This document shows positions 1 to 9,330 of a stretch of 54,486 nt of DNA, piece by piece. A model generated the notes under the pieces. It ran no database searches. It was given only the letters and a program-made list of their open reading frames with translations, and had not been told where the DNA came from. How positions within the stretch are numbered: the first letter of the stretch is position 1; each line of letters begins with the position of its first letter. The position numbers and the translations under genes are program-made. Origin of the DNA: Streptomyces sp. McG3 (GTDB lineage: Bacteria; Actinomycetota; Actinomycetes; Streptomycetales; Streptomycetaceae); NCBI RefSeq assembly GCF_018619185.1, contig NZ_JAAXYC010000017.1, positions 1 to 54,486 on the forward strand, read 5' to 3'.

Positions 1-22
1 GTCAGATGAGTATAAGAGACAG
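1..22. other. Nextera/Tn5 sequencing adapter remnant at contig end
   Basis: Bases 1-22 match the last 22 bases of the Nextera read-1 transposase adapter (GTCAGATG-T-GTATAAGAGACAG) with one mismatch: A instead of T at base 9. This is library-preparation sequence left at a contig end, not genomic DNA. Genomic sequence therefore begins near base 23, and only about 23 bases of true upstream sequence are available for the first gene. Confidence 0.93.
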
Positions 23-45
23 CACCTCCCCCCGCCGAGGCTTTG

Positions 46-2835
46 ATGTCACGCCGCGGAGTGCTCCGCGCGGCGGCCTCGGTGAGTGCCCTCCTCGCGC
101 TCTCGTCCCTGCCGGAGTTCACATCGAACGCCGCCGCCGTCACGCGCCCCGACACCCTGTCGCTGATCCCGGACGCCGACGCGGTCACGCTCCGGTACAC
201 GCGCCCAGGTACGGAGAGCAGGATCATCGAGGAGGGCCTGCCCATCGGCAACGGCCGGCTCGGTGCCCTGGTCACCGGCGACCCGTCCCGAGACGTCCTG
301 ATCCTTTCGGACGCGACCCTGTGGACCGGTCACTCCAACGCCGCTCTCCAGTCGGACGGGCAGTTCCCCTACGAGGCATCCACCTTCGGCACGTTCGGGA
401 TGCTCGCCAAGGCGTACCTCGACATACCCGCCCACACCGGGTCCGCGATCAGCGGCTACCGCCGCGGCCTCGACATGAGCAACGGACTGGTCACCGCGGA
501 GTACCGGGCCGGCGGCGTCACCTACCGGCGCGAGGTCTTCTCCAGCCACCCCGACGACGTGATCGTGGTGCGTCTGACCCAGAGCGGTGGCGGGACCTGC
601 ACCGGATCGATCACGCTGGCCGGAACCCGCGGCGAGACCGTGACGACCAACGCCGGCGCGGCCGAGGCGTCGTTCGAGGCGACCCTGCCCAACACGCTCG
701 AGTACGCCACGGTCCTCAAGGCCGCCGGCCGGGGCGGCACCGTCTCCGCGACCGGCTCGAAGGTGACGTTCAGCGACTGCACCGAGGTCGTGCTGGTCCT
801 CTCCGGCGGCACGAACTACAAGGCGGACGCGTCCGTCGCGTACAAGGACACCTCGATGGTGCCGCTCACCGTCGCCCGCACCAAGGCTTCGCAGGCGGCC
901 GCCGTGACCGGCTCGGCGCTGGTCGCCACACACGTGGCCGACTTCCAGCGGCTCGACCAGCGGATGACGGTGAACCTGGGGACCTCCAGCGCCGCCCAGC
1001 GGGCGATGGACACCCCGGCCCGGCTCGCCGCCCGGGCCGCCGCCGATTCCGCCCCCGACCCCGAACTCGAAGCCTCCTATCTGCAGTTCGGCCGCTACCT
1101 GACGATCACCGGTTCACGCGACAGCCTTCCGACCAACCTCCAGGGCCTGTGGGTCGACAGCAACGAGCCCCCGTGGTTCAGCGACTACCACACCGACATC
1201 AACGTCCAGATGAACTACTGGCTGCCCGACCGGGTCGGCCTGCCCGAGTGCTTCGACGCCTTCACCGACTACTGCGTGGCCCAGCTGCCCGGCTGGGAGG
1301 CGACGACCACCGCGCTCTTCCAGGACTCCCGCAACCGTTTCCGCAACACCTCCGGCAGGGTCGCGGGCTGGACCACGGCCATCAGCGCCAACATCTGGGG
1401 CGGCAACGGATGGTGGTGGCACCCCGCCGGCAACGCCTGGATGTGCAACTCGCTCTTCGAGCACTACGAATACACCTTGGACAGCGCCCACCTCACCAGG
1501 ATCTACCCCCTGCTCAAGGGCGCCTGCGAGTTCTGGGAGTCCCGGCTCGTCACGATGACCGTGGCGGGGCACGAGGTCCTGGTCGACGACCACGACTGGT
1601 CGCCCGAGCACGGACCGGAGGACGCCCGCGGCATCACGTACGCCCAGGAACTGGTCTGGCAGCTGTTCGCCAACTACCGCACCGCCGCCGCCGAACTCGG
1701 CAAGGACGCCTCGTACGCCGCCACGATCGCCGGACTCCAGAACAGGCTCTACCTGCCCGAGGTCAGTGCCACGAGCGGGTGGCTGGAGGAGTGGATGAGC
1801 GACGACAACCTGGGCGACACCACCCACCGCCACCTCTCCGCCCACGTGGGCCTCTTCCCCGGCGACCGCATCAACCTCCAGGACTCCTCCGACGCGCTCA
1901 TCAGGGGTGCCACCAAGTTGCTGGAGGCACGGGGCCTGGCGAGCTACGGCTGGGCGAGCGCGTGGCGGGCCATGTGCTGGGCCCGGCTGAAGCACGCCGA
2001 CAAGGCGTACGCCCTCATGCTCTCCGTGCTGAACCCGACGGGCACGGCCGCCGCCGGCACCGCCATCAACATGTTCGACATGTACCGCTACGGAAGCGGC
2101 TACATCTTCCAGATCGACGGCAACTACGGCACACCGGTCGCGATGATCGAGATGCTGGCGCAGTCCAGGCCCGGACACGTCGAACTGCTGCCCGCACTGC
2201 CCGAGGCGTGGGCGGCGGAAGGCTCGGTCACCGGCGTCGGCCTCCGCGGCGGCCTCAGCCTGGACATGAGCTGGAAGTCCGGCAAGGTCACCAGCGCCAC
2301 CGTGCGCGGGGCGGCGGGCCGGTCCACCACGATCGTCCACGGCGGCTGGAGCCGGCGGGTCACGATCCCCTCCGCCGGGTCGTTGACGGTCACGCCGCCC
2401 GCGCAGTACACCGTCTTCCAGCTGATCAACCGCCGGTCGGGACGGGCCATGGACATCCCGGGGGCCTCGACGGCCACGGGCACGGGGGTCGTCCAGTACA
2501 CCCCGAGCTCCGCGGTGAACCAGCGTTTCCGGTTCACCCCGGTCGGCGGCGACGTGTACGAGATCCACACCACGCACGCCGGCACCCCGCTGGCGCTGGG
2601 CATCAGCGGCGGAGGGTCGGCCGACGGCGCGAAGCTCATCCAGTGGCACTCGCTGCACGACACGAACATGCAGTGGAAGATCACCGACACCGGTGACGGC
2701 CATGTCGTCATCACCTGCCTCCGCAGCGGCAAGGTGCTGGGCGTGAGGGGCGGCTCGGCGTCCAACGGCGCGGCGATCGAGCAGCAGACCGCCGACGGCG
2801 GCACCGGCCAGCAGTGGCGGCGAGTCGGCAAGTGA
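46..2835 (+). CDS. GH95 family alpha-L-fucosidase, Tat-exported, with C-terminal ricin-type lectin domain
   Basis: Predicted secreted glycoside hydrolase of about 929 residues that releases alpha-L-fucose or a related sugar from polysaccharide. The N-terminus SRRGVLRAA followed by a hydrophobic stretch and an AAA cleavage region is a twin-arginine signal. The GH95 hallmarks are LPIGNGRLGALV near residue 67, a PPWFSDYHTDINVQMNYW segment near 375 that supplies the Asn, WSPEHGP near 520 (candidate catalytic Glu), the region around HADKAYAL near 652 (candidate Asp), and FQIDGNYGTP near 688. Residues from about 786 to the end form a beta-trefoil RICIN/CBM13 module with repeated QxW/QxF elements. 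I chose the ATG at 46; a TTG directly precedes it. The upstream promoter cannot be seen because the contig ends at base 23. A strong hairpin follows. GH95 enzymes also include alpha-L-galactosidases, so the substrate is not certain. Confidence 0.88.
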   Translation: MSRRGVLRAAASVSALLALSSLPEFTSNAAAVTRPDTLSLIPDADAVTLRYTRPGTESRIIEEGLPIGNGRLGALVTGDPSRDVLILSDATLWTGHSNAALQSDGQFPYEASTFGTFGMLAKAYLDIPAHTGSAISGYRRGLDMSNGLVTAEYRAGGVTYRREVFSSHPDDVIVVRLTQSGGGTCTGSITLAGTRGETVTTNAGAAEASFEATLPNTLEYATVLKAAGRGGTVSATGSKVTFSDCTEVVLVLSGGTNYKADASVAYKDTSMVPLTVARTKASQAAAVTGSALVATHVADFQRLDQRMTVNLGTSSAAQRAMDTPARLAARAAADSAPDPELEASYLQFGRYLTITGSRDSLPTNLQGLWVDSNEPPWFSDYHTDINVQMNYWLPDRVGLPECFDAFTDYCVAQLPGWEATTTALFQDSRNRFRNTSGRVAGWTTAISANIWGGNGWWWHPAGNAWMCNSLFEHYEYTLDSAHLTRIYPLLKGACEFWESRLVTMTVAGHEVLVDDHDWSPEHGPEDARGITYAQELVWQLFANYRTAAAELGKDASYAATIAGLQNRLYLPEVSATSGWLEEWMSDDNLGDTTHRHLSAHVGLFPGDRINLQDSSDALIRGATKLLEARGLASYGWASAWRAMCWARLKHADKAYALMLSVLNPTGTAAAGTAINMFDMYRYGSGYIFQIDGNYGTPVAMIEMLAQSRPGHVELLPALPEAWAAEGSVTGVGLRGGLSLDMSWKSGKVTSATVRGAAGRSTTIVHGGWSRRVTIPSAGSLTVTPPAQYTVFQLINRRSGRAMDIPGASTATGTGVVQYTPSSAVNQRFRFTPVGGDVYEIHTTHAGTPLALGISGGGSADGAKLIQWHSLHDTNMQWKITDTGDGHVVITCLRSGKVLGVRGGSASNGAAIEQQTADGGTGQQWRRVGK

Positions 2836-2861
2836 GCCCGTCGCGTCCGACGACGCTCGAT

Positions 2862-2898
2862 CACGAGGGACGCCCGCGGGCGTCCGGCGTCCCTCGTG
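2862..2898 (+). terminator. Intrinsic terminator hairpin after the GH95 gene
   Basis: A perfect 13-base inverted repeat (2862-2874 with 2886-2898, arm CACGAGGGACGCC) encloses an 11-base loop, 27 bases after the GH95 stop codon. No T-run follows, which is usual in Streptomyces. A GTG in the right arm is in frame with the next gene but is unlikely to be its start. Confidence 0.8.
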
Positions 2899-2988
2899 TC
2901 ACATCGTGGCTCCCCCGCGTGCCTGCCCGCGCGAGCGGGCGCATGCTGTGAGGAGGACCGGAAGCCTCTTGCCCGACAAGGGGGCCCT

Positions 2989-5358
2989 GTGGGATCGAGA
3001 GACGAGGCGGGGCACGCCGACCGCCCGAGCCGCGCATCCCCCCTCGACGGCCTCGCGGCAGCCCTGCTCGATGCCGAGGGCGGTATCACGTGGTGGTCAC
3101 GGGCAGCGCACGAGCTGCTCGGCTGGACCGGTCAGGAGATGGCCCGTCGGCCCGCGAGGTGGCTTCTGGCCGACGCGGAGGACGATTTCTGCCGCACCGA
3201 GCGGGCCGTCGTGCACCGGACGGGCCTGCGGCACCGTGCCGGGCACGTGGTCGAAGCGGACATCCACATAGCCGGGGCGGGGGACTCGGACCAAAGGCTG
3301 CTCCTCGCTCTGCCGCTCGAAGGGCCGGACAGCTGCCACGAGGACCGGGACATCGCCAGGGCCCTCCTCGCCCAGGACTCCATCGGTGTCGCGCAGTTCG
3401 ACATGAGGATGCGGCTCGTACGGACGAACGCGGCCATGGACGCGCTGCGGCCCCGGGACGCGGAGGACGGCTGGCTGTGCCGGCTCGTCGCGCGCGACGG
3501 CGGCGGTACGGCCCGGGCCGCCTTCGAGCACGTGGCGGCCACGGGGTCCTCCGTCGCCGCCCGTGTCCACGCGCTCGGCCACGACGCCGCCGCGTCGGCG
3601 CTGTCGCTGTCCTGTTTCCGGGTCGACGGCGCCCTGGGTGTGCCGGTCGGCGTCCTGGTCGAGGCGACAAGGGTGCCCGAGACCGGTCCGGCCCGCCTCG
3701 GCGACGCCTGCCGCACGGCCTTCGACATCGGTCAGTCGCTCGATGTCGTCCAGGTGGCAAAGGACCTCACCGCGGTGCTGGTGCCGGCCCTGGGCGACCA
3801 CGCCGCGGTCGACTTCCCCGACGACGTGCTGCAGGGCCGCGACCCGGCGTACGGGTACCACGGTCAGGAGGCGGCCGCGCCACGCCGTGTGGCGGTGAAG
3901 TCCGCGCACGGCGCGTGGCCGGGCCCGCTGGTCCAGGTCGGCGAGGAGGTTCCGCGCGTCGAGGAGTCTCCGGAGACCGCGGCCAAGTCCGTCGGCGGCG
4001 TGCTCGTCGCGGACGCCGCGCTCGCCCGGCGGATCCTCGGCAACGACCCCGTACTGCTGAGGAAGTTCATGCCGGAGGGCATGCACGACTCCCTCGGCTG
4101 CCCGCTCTACCGGGGCGGGCGGTTCTTCGGCTACGCGCAGGTGTATCGCAGCGGCGCCTCCCCGCCGTTCGACGACACGGACATCGAGCTGATGCACGAC
4201 CTGTGCGCCCGGACCGCGACCGCCATCGACAACGCCTTCCGCTTCACTCGCGAGCATCAGACGGCGGTCGTCCTCCAGCGCAGCCTCCTGCCGCCGTCGG
4301 CGACCCGCAGCGTGGCCGCCGAGACGGCGGGCGTCTACGTTCCGGCCGGCGGAGCCGTGAGCGTGGGAGGGGACTGGTACGACGCCTTCAACCTCTCCTC
4401 ACTGCGGGTCGGGCTCGTCGTGGGCGACGTCGTGGGACACGGTCTCGAAGCCGCCGCCACCATGGCCCGCCTGCGCACGGCGGTCCAGACGCTCGCCGAT
4501 CTGGATCTGCCGCCCGACGAACTGCTCACCCGACTCGACGATCTGGTCAGGCGGATGCAACTGGAGGCGGACGAGCCCGACACCGTGGGCGGTTCCTGTC
4601 TGTTCGCCGTGTACGACCCGGTCGACCGGACCTGCCGGATGGCCTCTGCCGGTCACCCACCGCCGGCCCTGGTGACACCCGACGGCGACGTCGGCTTCGT
4701 ACCCGTCGCACCGGGTCCGCTCCTCGGCGTCGGCGACAACCCCTTCGAGGTCACGACGGTGACGCTGCCGCCCGGAAGCACCCTCGTGTGTTACAGCGAC
4801 GGGCTGCTGGGACGGGACGTCGTCCAGGGCTCGGCACATCTGAGGTCGGTTCTGGCCGGGCAGCGCGTCGCCGACCTTGCTCTGGCGGCGGTGGGCCGGG
4901 CCGTACTGGCCCTCACTCCCCACGCGGAACACCCGACCGACGACATCACGGTCCTGATCGCGCGCACCCACGCCGTGCCGGAGGAATCCACGGCGCTGTG
5001 GGAGTACCCCGCCGACCCCGCCGCCGTCCAGCAGGCCCGCGCCCAGGTGAACGCCCAACTGGAGGCATGGGGCCTGCACGAGTTGCTGTTCAGCACGGAG
5101 CTGATCGTGAGCGAACTGGTCACCAACGCCATCCGCTATGCCGGCGAGCCCGTCAGGTTGCGCCTGATCCGCGACCGCGTGCTCGTCTGCGAGGTCTCGG
5201 ACCCGAGCAGTACACAGCCCCGGTTGCGCCGGGCTCTCGCCTCTGACGAGGGTGGCCGCGGCCTCTTCCTCGTCGCCCAGCTGACGACACGCTGGGGCAG
5301 CCGTTACACGGACCGGGGCAAGACCATCTGGACGGAGCAGCGGCTGACGCCCCCGTGA
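2989..5358 (+). CDS. PAS/GAF sensor SpoIIE-type PP2C phosphatase with C-terminal HATPase (anti-sigma-like) domain
   Basis: Cytoplasmic signalling protein of about 789 residues from the GTG at 2989. Its likely role is in a partner-switching stress or development pathway, where the phosphatase activates an anti-sigma antagonist and the kinase domain can act like RsbW. In order, it has a PAS domain (ITWWSRAAHELLGW near residue 25), a second PAS-like region (about 130-230), a GAF domain (about 240-435, ending IDNAFRF), a PP2C/SpoIIE domain (GGDWYDAF, GDVVGHGLEA, ASAGHPPP, CYSDGLLG, HPTDDITVL) and a HATPase domain (ELIVSELVTNAIRYA and GGRGLFLVAQL). The metal-binding aspartates of the PP2C domain are present. 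An in-frame GTG at 2896 lies inside the upstream terminator arm, so I prefer 2989, which has AAGGGGG just upstream. The gene is convergent with the AsnC gene, with 24 bases and a weak GC stem between them. Many such proteins occur in streptomycetes and the stimulus is unknown. Confidence 0.85.
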   Translation: MGSRDEAGHADRPSRASPLDGLAAALLDAEGGITWWSRAAHELLGWTGQEMARRPARWLLADAEDDFCRTERAVVHRTGLRHRAGHVVEADIHIAGAGDSDQRLLLALPLEGPDSCHEDRDIARALLAQDSIGVAQFDMRMRLVRTNAAMDALRPRDAEDGWLCRLVARDGGGTARAAFEHVAATGSSVAARVHALGHDAAASALSLSCFRVDGALGVPVGVLVEATRVPETGPARLGDACRTAFDIGQSLDVVQVAKDLTAVLVPALGDHAAVDFPDDVLQGRDPAYGYHGQEAAAPRRVAVKSAHGAWPGPLVQVGEEVPRVEESPETAAKSVGGVLVADAALARRILGNDPVLLRKFMPEGMHDSLGCPLYRGGRFFGYAQVYRSGASPPFDDTDIELMHDLCARTATAIDNAFRFTREHQTAVVLQRSLLPPSATRSVAAETAGVYVPAGGAVSVGGDWYDAFNLSSLRVGLVVGDVVGHGLEAAATMARLRTAVQTLADLDLPPDELLTRLDDLVRRMQLEADEPDTVGGSCLFAVYDPVDRTCRMASAGHPPPALVTPDGDVGFVPVAPGPLLGVGDNPFEVTTVTLPPGSTLVCYSDGLLGRDVVQGSAHLRSVLAGQRVADLALAAVGRAVLALTPHAEHPTDDITVLIARTHAVPEESTALWEYPADPAAVQQARAQVNAQLEAWGLHELLFSTELIVSELVTNAIRYAGEPVRLRLIRDRVLVCEVSDPSSTQPRLRRALASDEGGRGLFLVAQLTTRWGSRYTDRGKTIWTEQRLTPP

Positions 5359-5382
5359 ACGTCACAGAATTCGCCCACCGTG

Positions 5383-6417
5383 TCACGCGGGTGGGATCGG
5401 ACGACGGGGGGACCGATCGGCGGCAGTACCGCCCGGGACGCCCACCGAACGCCCCGCTCGCCTGTACGTGCGCATCAGGAGGGCGGTGCGCACTTCACGC
5501 AGTCCGGTGAGTTCGGCGAAGGCCCGGGCGTGGAAGTCGTGCATGCCGGCGGTGGAGGCATGGCTGGCGTAGCCGAGCACGTTGGAGCGGCCGGTGGTGA
5601 CGACCAGGTGCCGGATGGACGGTTCCCGGGACAGCCGGCGCAGGGCGGCGTCCAGGTGGGCATGCCGCACCTCCAGCTGGAAGCGGGTCTCCACCGGATA
5701 GCCGAGCACGGCCGGTTCCGCGAAGAGCCGCAAGTGGAAGACGTGTGAGGCCATCAGGCGGTTCAGCCGGCGGCGCACGCTCGACTCGCTCAGCCGCAAC
5801 CGCGTGGCAAGCGCGCTCATCGGCATCCGCGCGTCCTCACCCAACAGGCGCACCAGCTCCCGGTCGGAGGGATCCACGGTGATCGGCGGCGGAGGCCGGC
5901 CGCCCTCGATGGCCAGACGTCGCAGGGGCGAGGGCTCGGCCTCGTAGGGAGCCCAGTCGGCGGCGGTCAGCAGGAGTCGCAGGACGACAGCGGAGTGGAT
6001 GTCGAGAACCCCCGGCATCCGGCCGACGGTGCGGTCGACCATCTCGACGAGTGCGGTCTCGTCCGCGACGGTCACCTCGGCCAGCACCACCAGATCGCCG
6101 GTGGCCACCTCGACGGACCGGACGTTGGAACGGGTGGCGAGGGCCTTCGCGACCTCCTCCAGAAAACCAGGAGCGCAGCGTACGGCGAGCTCGACCACCA
6201 TGCCCTCGCCCAGGTACTCGTTCGGCAGGTCGGCGATGAACCGCACCCCGCCGCTCTCCAGCAGCCGGCCCAGCCGGCGGGCGACCGTCCGTTCGTGCAG
6301 CCCTACCCTCGCTCCCACCTCGGCGAAGGAGGCCCGGGGGCGTCGGGAAAGGTACTGCAGGATGCCCAGGTCCGCGGCGTCGAGCGAAGGCTGCGGCACA
6401 CCACTGTTTTCCGCCAT
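5383..6417 (-). CDS. Lrp/AsnC family regulator with duplicated HTH and ligand-binding halves
   Basis: Transcription factor of about 344 residues, twice the usual Lrp/AsnC length. The first half carries an AsnC-type helix-turn-helix (DAADLGILQYL...VGLHERTVARRL) and an RAM-like effector region. The second half repeats this arrangement (PSDRELVRLL...LRLSESSVRRRL, then another effector domain). Streptomyces has many such tandem AsnC proteins. The start is the ATG at 6417, which has GCAGGAGGG about ten bases upstream. It is divergent from the MFS gene with a 155-bp spacer, so it probably controls the MFS-peptidase pair in response to an amino acid or peptide. That regulatory link is inference from position. 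Confidence 0.85.
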   Translation of the reverse strand: MAENSGVPQPSLDAADLGILQYLSRRPRASFAEVGARVGLHERTVARRLGRLLESGGVRFIADLPNEYLGEGMVVELAVRCAPGFLEEVAKALATRSNVRSVEVATGDLVVLAEVTVADETALVEMVDRTVGRMPGVLDIHSAVVLRLLLTAADWAPYEAEPSPLRRLAIEGGRPPPPITVDPSDRELVRLLGEDARMPMSALATRLRLSESSVRRRLNRLMASHVFHLRLFAEPAVLGYPVETRFQLEVRHAHLDAALRRLSREPSIRHLVVTTGRSNVLGYASHASTAGMHDFHARAFAELTGLREVRTALLMRTYRRAGRSVGVPGGTAADRSPRRPIPPA

Positions 6418-6572
6418 GTACGACGCCCTCCTGCCCGATTCCGTCACCACAGAGCCATGAGCGCCTGATTCGCGCTTCCTGATCGGTACCTGTTGCCCGG
6501 ATCCCTTGATGCCCCGCAGATTACCGGACAGCATCCGACTGCCGACTTCCGGCCATCCGCAGAGGTACGCCC

Positions 6573-8006
6573 ATGACTCAGGCACCCGCACAGGCGCCGT
6601 CCGGCTCCGCTCCCCCACGCCTCGCCGCCTCGGGCATGGCCATCCTCGTCTCGATCGTGCTGGTCGAGATGTCCAGCGGCATCACTCAGGGGTTCCTCGC
6701 CCCCGTGCTGCGCGGCCTCACCGATGTCCTGCACGTCACGGCCGCCGAGCTGAACTGGATCAGCATCGCGAACCTGATGGCGAGTGTGGCCTTCACCCCG
6801 GTCCTGTCGCGGCTCGGCGATCTGCACGGCCACCGCCGGGTACTGCGATGGAACCTGGCGGTCGTCCTGCTCGGCTCGGTCGTGGTCGGGATGTCCGGAT
6901 CCTTTCGCACGCTGCTGATCGGGCAGATCCTTCAGGGCGCGTTCGCCGGGTTCTTCCCGCTGCTCGTCGGCATCCTGCGCAACCGCACCTCGGAAGCGGA
7001 GAGCCGCCGCAGCATCGGAGTGATGGTGGCGGCCCTCGTGGGCGGGCTCTGCGTCGGCATGGTCGCCAGCGGGCTGGTCGCCCACTATGTCGACACCCCG
7101 ACATCGGCACTGTGGGTGCCCGCCGCGGCCGTCTGCGTCGCCCTGCTGGTGACCTGGCCGCTGCTGCCGGAGACCACCGAACGTCCGGGCGGCCGGCTCG
7201 ACGCCCGGGGCGGCGTCCTGCTGTGCGTGGGTCTGGTCGCGATCATGCTCGGCCTGGGGCAGGGCGGTCTGCCGGGCTGGGAGTGGACCTCCCCGCGCAC
7301 CCTCGCCTGTCTGTTCGGCGGCATCGCGGTGACCGCTGTCTGGGCCCTCGTGGAACTCCGGTCACCGGACCCGATGATCGACGTACGCCTGTTCCGCCGC
7401 CGCAACGTCACCGTCATGGCACTCGTGACGACCACGTTCTCGTTCTGCATGATCGGCCTCCAGGTCGCGGGAGCCGTCTTCCTCGGCACGCCCCGGGAAC
7501 TCGGCTACGGCATGGGACTCGCACCGCTCCAGATCGCCTTCGCCACGATTCCGGGTCTCGCCGTCATCGCCCTGGCAGCGGTGGCCGCGCCCCGGCTGTC
7601 CGCGAGGATCGGCGACCGCGCCACGCTGATGCTCGGCTCCCTCCTGATGGCCACCGGCTACGCGCTCACCCTGGCCTTCCACACCACGCTGACGCCCTAC
7701 CTGCTGTCGACCGTGGTGGCCGGCCTCGGCACCGGCCTGCTCCAGCAGTCCACCCGCACCCTCGCCGTCGAGGCCGTCCCGCAGGACCAGGCCGCCGTCG
7801 GCTCCGGAATCAACGAACTCCTCATCAACGTGGGCGGCTCCCTGGGCGCGGCGTGCGTACTCGCCGTCACCGCCGCCTACACCTCCGCGGGCTCGGCCCT
7901 GCCCGCCTTCGGCGCCTACGCCACCACGTGGACGGTGTGCGTGGGCGTGTCCCTCCTCGGCGCCCTGGTCTCGCTGCTCCACCGGCGCTCCGACCTCCCC
8001 GCCTGA
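6573..8006 (+). CDS. MFS transporter, probable 14-TM DHA2-like drug or metabolite exporter
   Basis: Integral membrane protein of 477 residues with about 14 hydrophobic segments. The loop between TM2 and TM3 has the MFS signature (RLGDLHGHRRVLRW), and a G-rich segment near residue 145 (GVMVAALVGGLCVGMV) lies in the first half. The large number of segments and the MVAALVGGLCVG stretch fit the DHA2 group of proton-driven exporters. The ATG at 6573 follows an AGAGG ribosome site. An M20 peptidase follows 61 bases downstream on the same strand and an AsnC regulator is divergent, so the three may handle an amino acid, dipeptide or N-acyl amino acid. The transported compound cannot be read from the sequence. 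Confidence 0.83.
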   Translation: MTQAPAQAPSGSAPPRLAASGMAILVSIVLVEMSSGITQGFLAPVLRGLTDVLHVTAAELNWISIANLMASVAFTPVLSRLGDLHGHRRVLRWNLAVVLLGSVVVGMSGSFRTLLIGQILQGAFAGFFPLLVGILRNRTSEAESRRSIGVMVAALVGGLCVGMVASGLVAHYVDTPTSALWVPAAAVCVALLVTWPLLPETTERPGGRLDARGGVLLCVGLVAIMLGLGQGGLPGWEWTSPRTLACLFGGIAVTAVWALVELRSPDPMIDVRLFRRRNVTVMALVTTTFSFCMIGLQVAGAVFLGTPRELGYGMGLAPLQIAFATIPGLAVIALAAVAAPRLSARIGDRATLMLGSLLMATGYALTLAFHTTLTPYLLSTVVAGLGTGLLQQSTRTLAVEAVPQDQAAVGSGINELLINVGGSLGAACVLAVTAAYTSAGSALPAFGAYATTWTVCVGVSLLGALVSLLHRRSDLPA

Positions 8007-8067
8007 TCCCCGCGTCACCTCTCGTCGCCCCTGATCCCCGCACCCGCCCTCTTCGACAAGGAACCCC

Positions 8068-9246
8068 ATGAGCCAGGAAGCTCTGCGCGAACGCGCCCGG
8101 TCCGTCGTGACCCGCCGTCAGGACGACGTCATCGCCCTCAGCCACAGCCTGCACGCCGAACCCGAACTCGCCTACGAGGAGCACCGGTCGGCCAGGAAGA
8201 TCGCCGACCTGGTGGAGGCCGCCGGCCTGCGGGTCACGCGCGGCGCCCACGGCCTCGACACCGCCTTCGAGGCGACGGCCGGCGACGGCGACCTCGTCAT
8301 CGCGATCACGGCCGAGTACGACGCCCTGCCCGGCATCGGCCACGCCTGCGGTCACAACGTCAACGGCGCCTCGGCGGTGACGGCGGCGCTCGCGCTCGCG
8401 GAAGTCGCCGACGAGCTGGGCCTCACCGTCAAGCTGCTCGGCACGCCTGCCGAGGAGTACGGCGGCGGCAAGGTCGACCTCCTGAACGCGGGGGCCTTCG
8501 ACGACGTGGCGGCCGCGATGATGGTCCACGCCGCCCCGACCGACGGAGTCGGCATGACGTCGCTGGCCATCGGCAGCTGGAAGGTCCGCTACACCGGCCG
8601 GACGTCCCACGCCGCGGCCATGCCCCACAAGGGCATCAACGCGGCCGACGCGATGATGATCGCCCAGGTGGCCATCAGCGCGTACCGGCAGCAGATGATC
8701 CCCGGCGGTGTGGTGCACGGCATCGTCACGCACGGCGGCGAGGCACCGAACGTCATTCCGGGCCTGGTGACCGCGGACTACGACTGCCGCGCCGAGTCCG
8801 CTGACGACCTCGCGGAACTCCAGGCCCGCGTACGCGCCTGCTTCGAGGCCGGCGCGCTGGCCACCGGAGCGGAACTGGCGCTGGAAGCCGTCGGCAACGA
8901 CTACGCCGACCTGCGGCAGGACCTTCGGATGTGCGGGGTGTACCGCGAGAGTGTCCGGGATCTGGGCCGTGCGGTGGACGAGAGCGCCCCGGGGATGCGC
9001 GGAGGATCCACCGACATGGGCAACGTCTCCCACCTGGTGCCGACCATCCACCCGACCATCGGGTACGACTGCGGGGACACCATCATGCACAACCCGGAGT
9101 TCACCCGGTACGGAACCAGCGCGGGCGCCGACCGGGCGGTCCTCGACGGAGGACTGGCCATGGCATGGACCGCGATCGGACTCGCCACCGACGAAGGGCA
9201 CCGGGCTCGCCTGCTGGCCCGGCTGGCCGGACGACGGACCACCTGA
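8068..9246 (+). CDS. M20 family metallopeptidase / amidohydrolase (M20D, AbgB-like)
   Basis: Cytoplasmic zinc-dependent amidohydrolase of 392 residues. The metal and catalytic motifs of family M20 are visible: ITAEYDALPGIGHACGHN near residue 80 (Asp and the two His of the metal site), TPAEEYGGGK near 130 (the Glu pair), and GRTSHAAAMPHKG near 180 at the start of the dimerisation domain. A late His lies in the closing segment (IMHNPEF). Members hydrolyse N-acyl amino acids, p-aminobenzoyl-glutamate or dipeptides. The ATG at 8068 has AAGGAA upstream. It probably forms an operon with the preceding transporter. The exact substrate is not determinable here. Confidence 0.87.
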   Translation: MSQEALRERARSVVTRRQDDVIALSHSLHAEPELAYEEHRSARKIADLVEAAGLRVTRGAHGLDTAFEATAGDGDLVIAITAEYDALPGIGHACGHNVNGASAVTAALALAEVADELGLTVKLLGTPAEEYGGGKVDLLNAGAFDDVAAAMMVHAAPTDGVGMTSLAIGSWKVRYTGRTSHAAAMPHKGINAADAMMIAQVAISAYRQQMIPGGVVHGIVTHGGEAPNVIPGLVTADYDCRAESADDLAELQARVRACFEAGALATGAELALEAVGNDYADLRQDLRMCGVYRESVRDLGRAVDESAPGMRGGSTDMGNVSHLVPTIHPTIGYDCGDTIMHNPEFTRYGTSAGADRAVLDGGLAMAWTAIGLATDEGHRARLLARLAGRRTT

Positions 9247-9330
9247 GTCCCCACCGGCCCCCCTCCTTGCGGGTGTCACCGGCACAGGCGGGATGGCCCC
9301 CAAGCCGCATCAGCCACGGCCGCCGCGTTC

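Noticed and set aside
1114..2703. Long open frame on the minus strand opposite the GH95 gene
   Set aside because: It is a high-GC shadow of the real gene: Val/Gly/Arg/Asp-rich with no motif and no ribosome site.
2896..2988. Upstream GTG as start of the PP2C phosphatase
   Set aside because: It lies inside the right arm of the GH95 terminator, and the residues to 2988 have no domain similarity. The GTG at 2989 is better placed.
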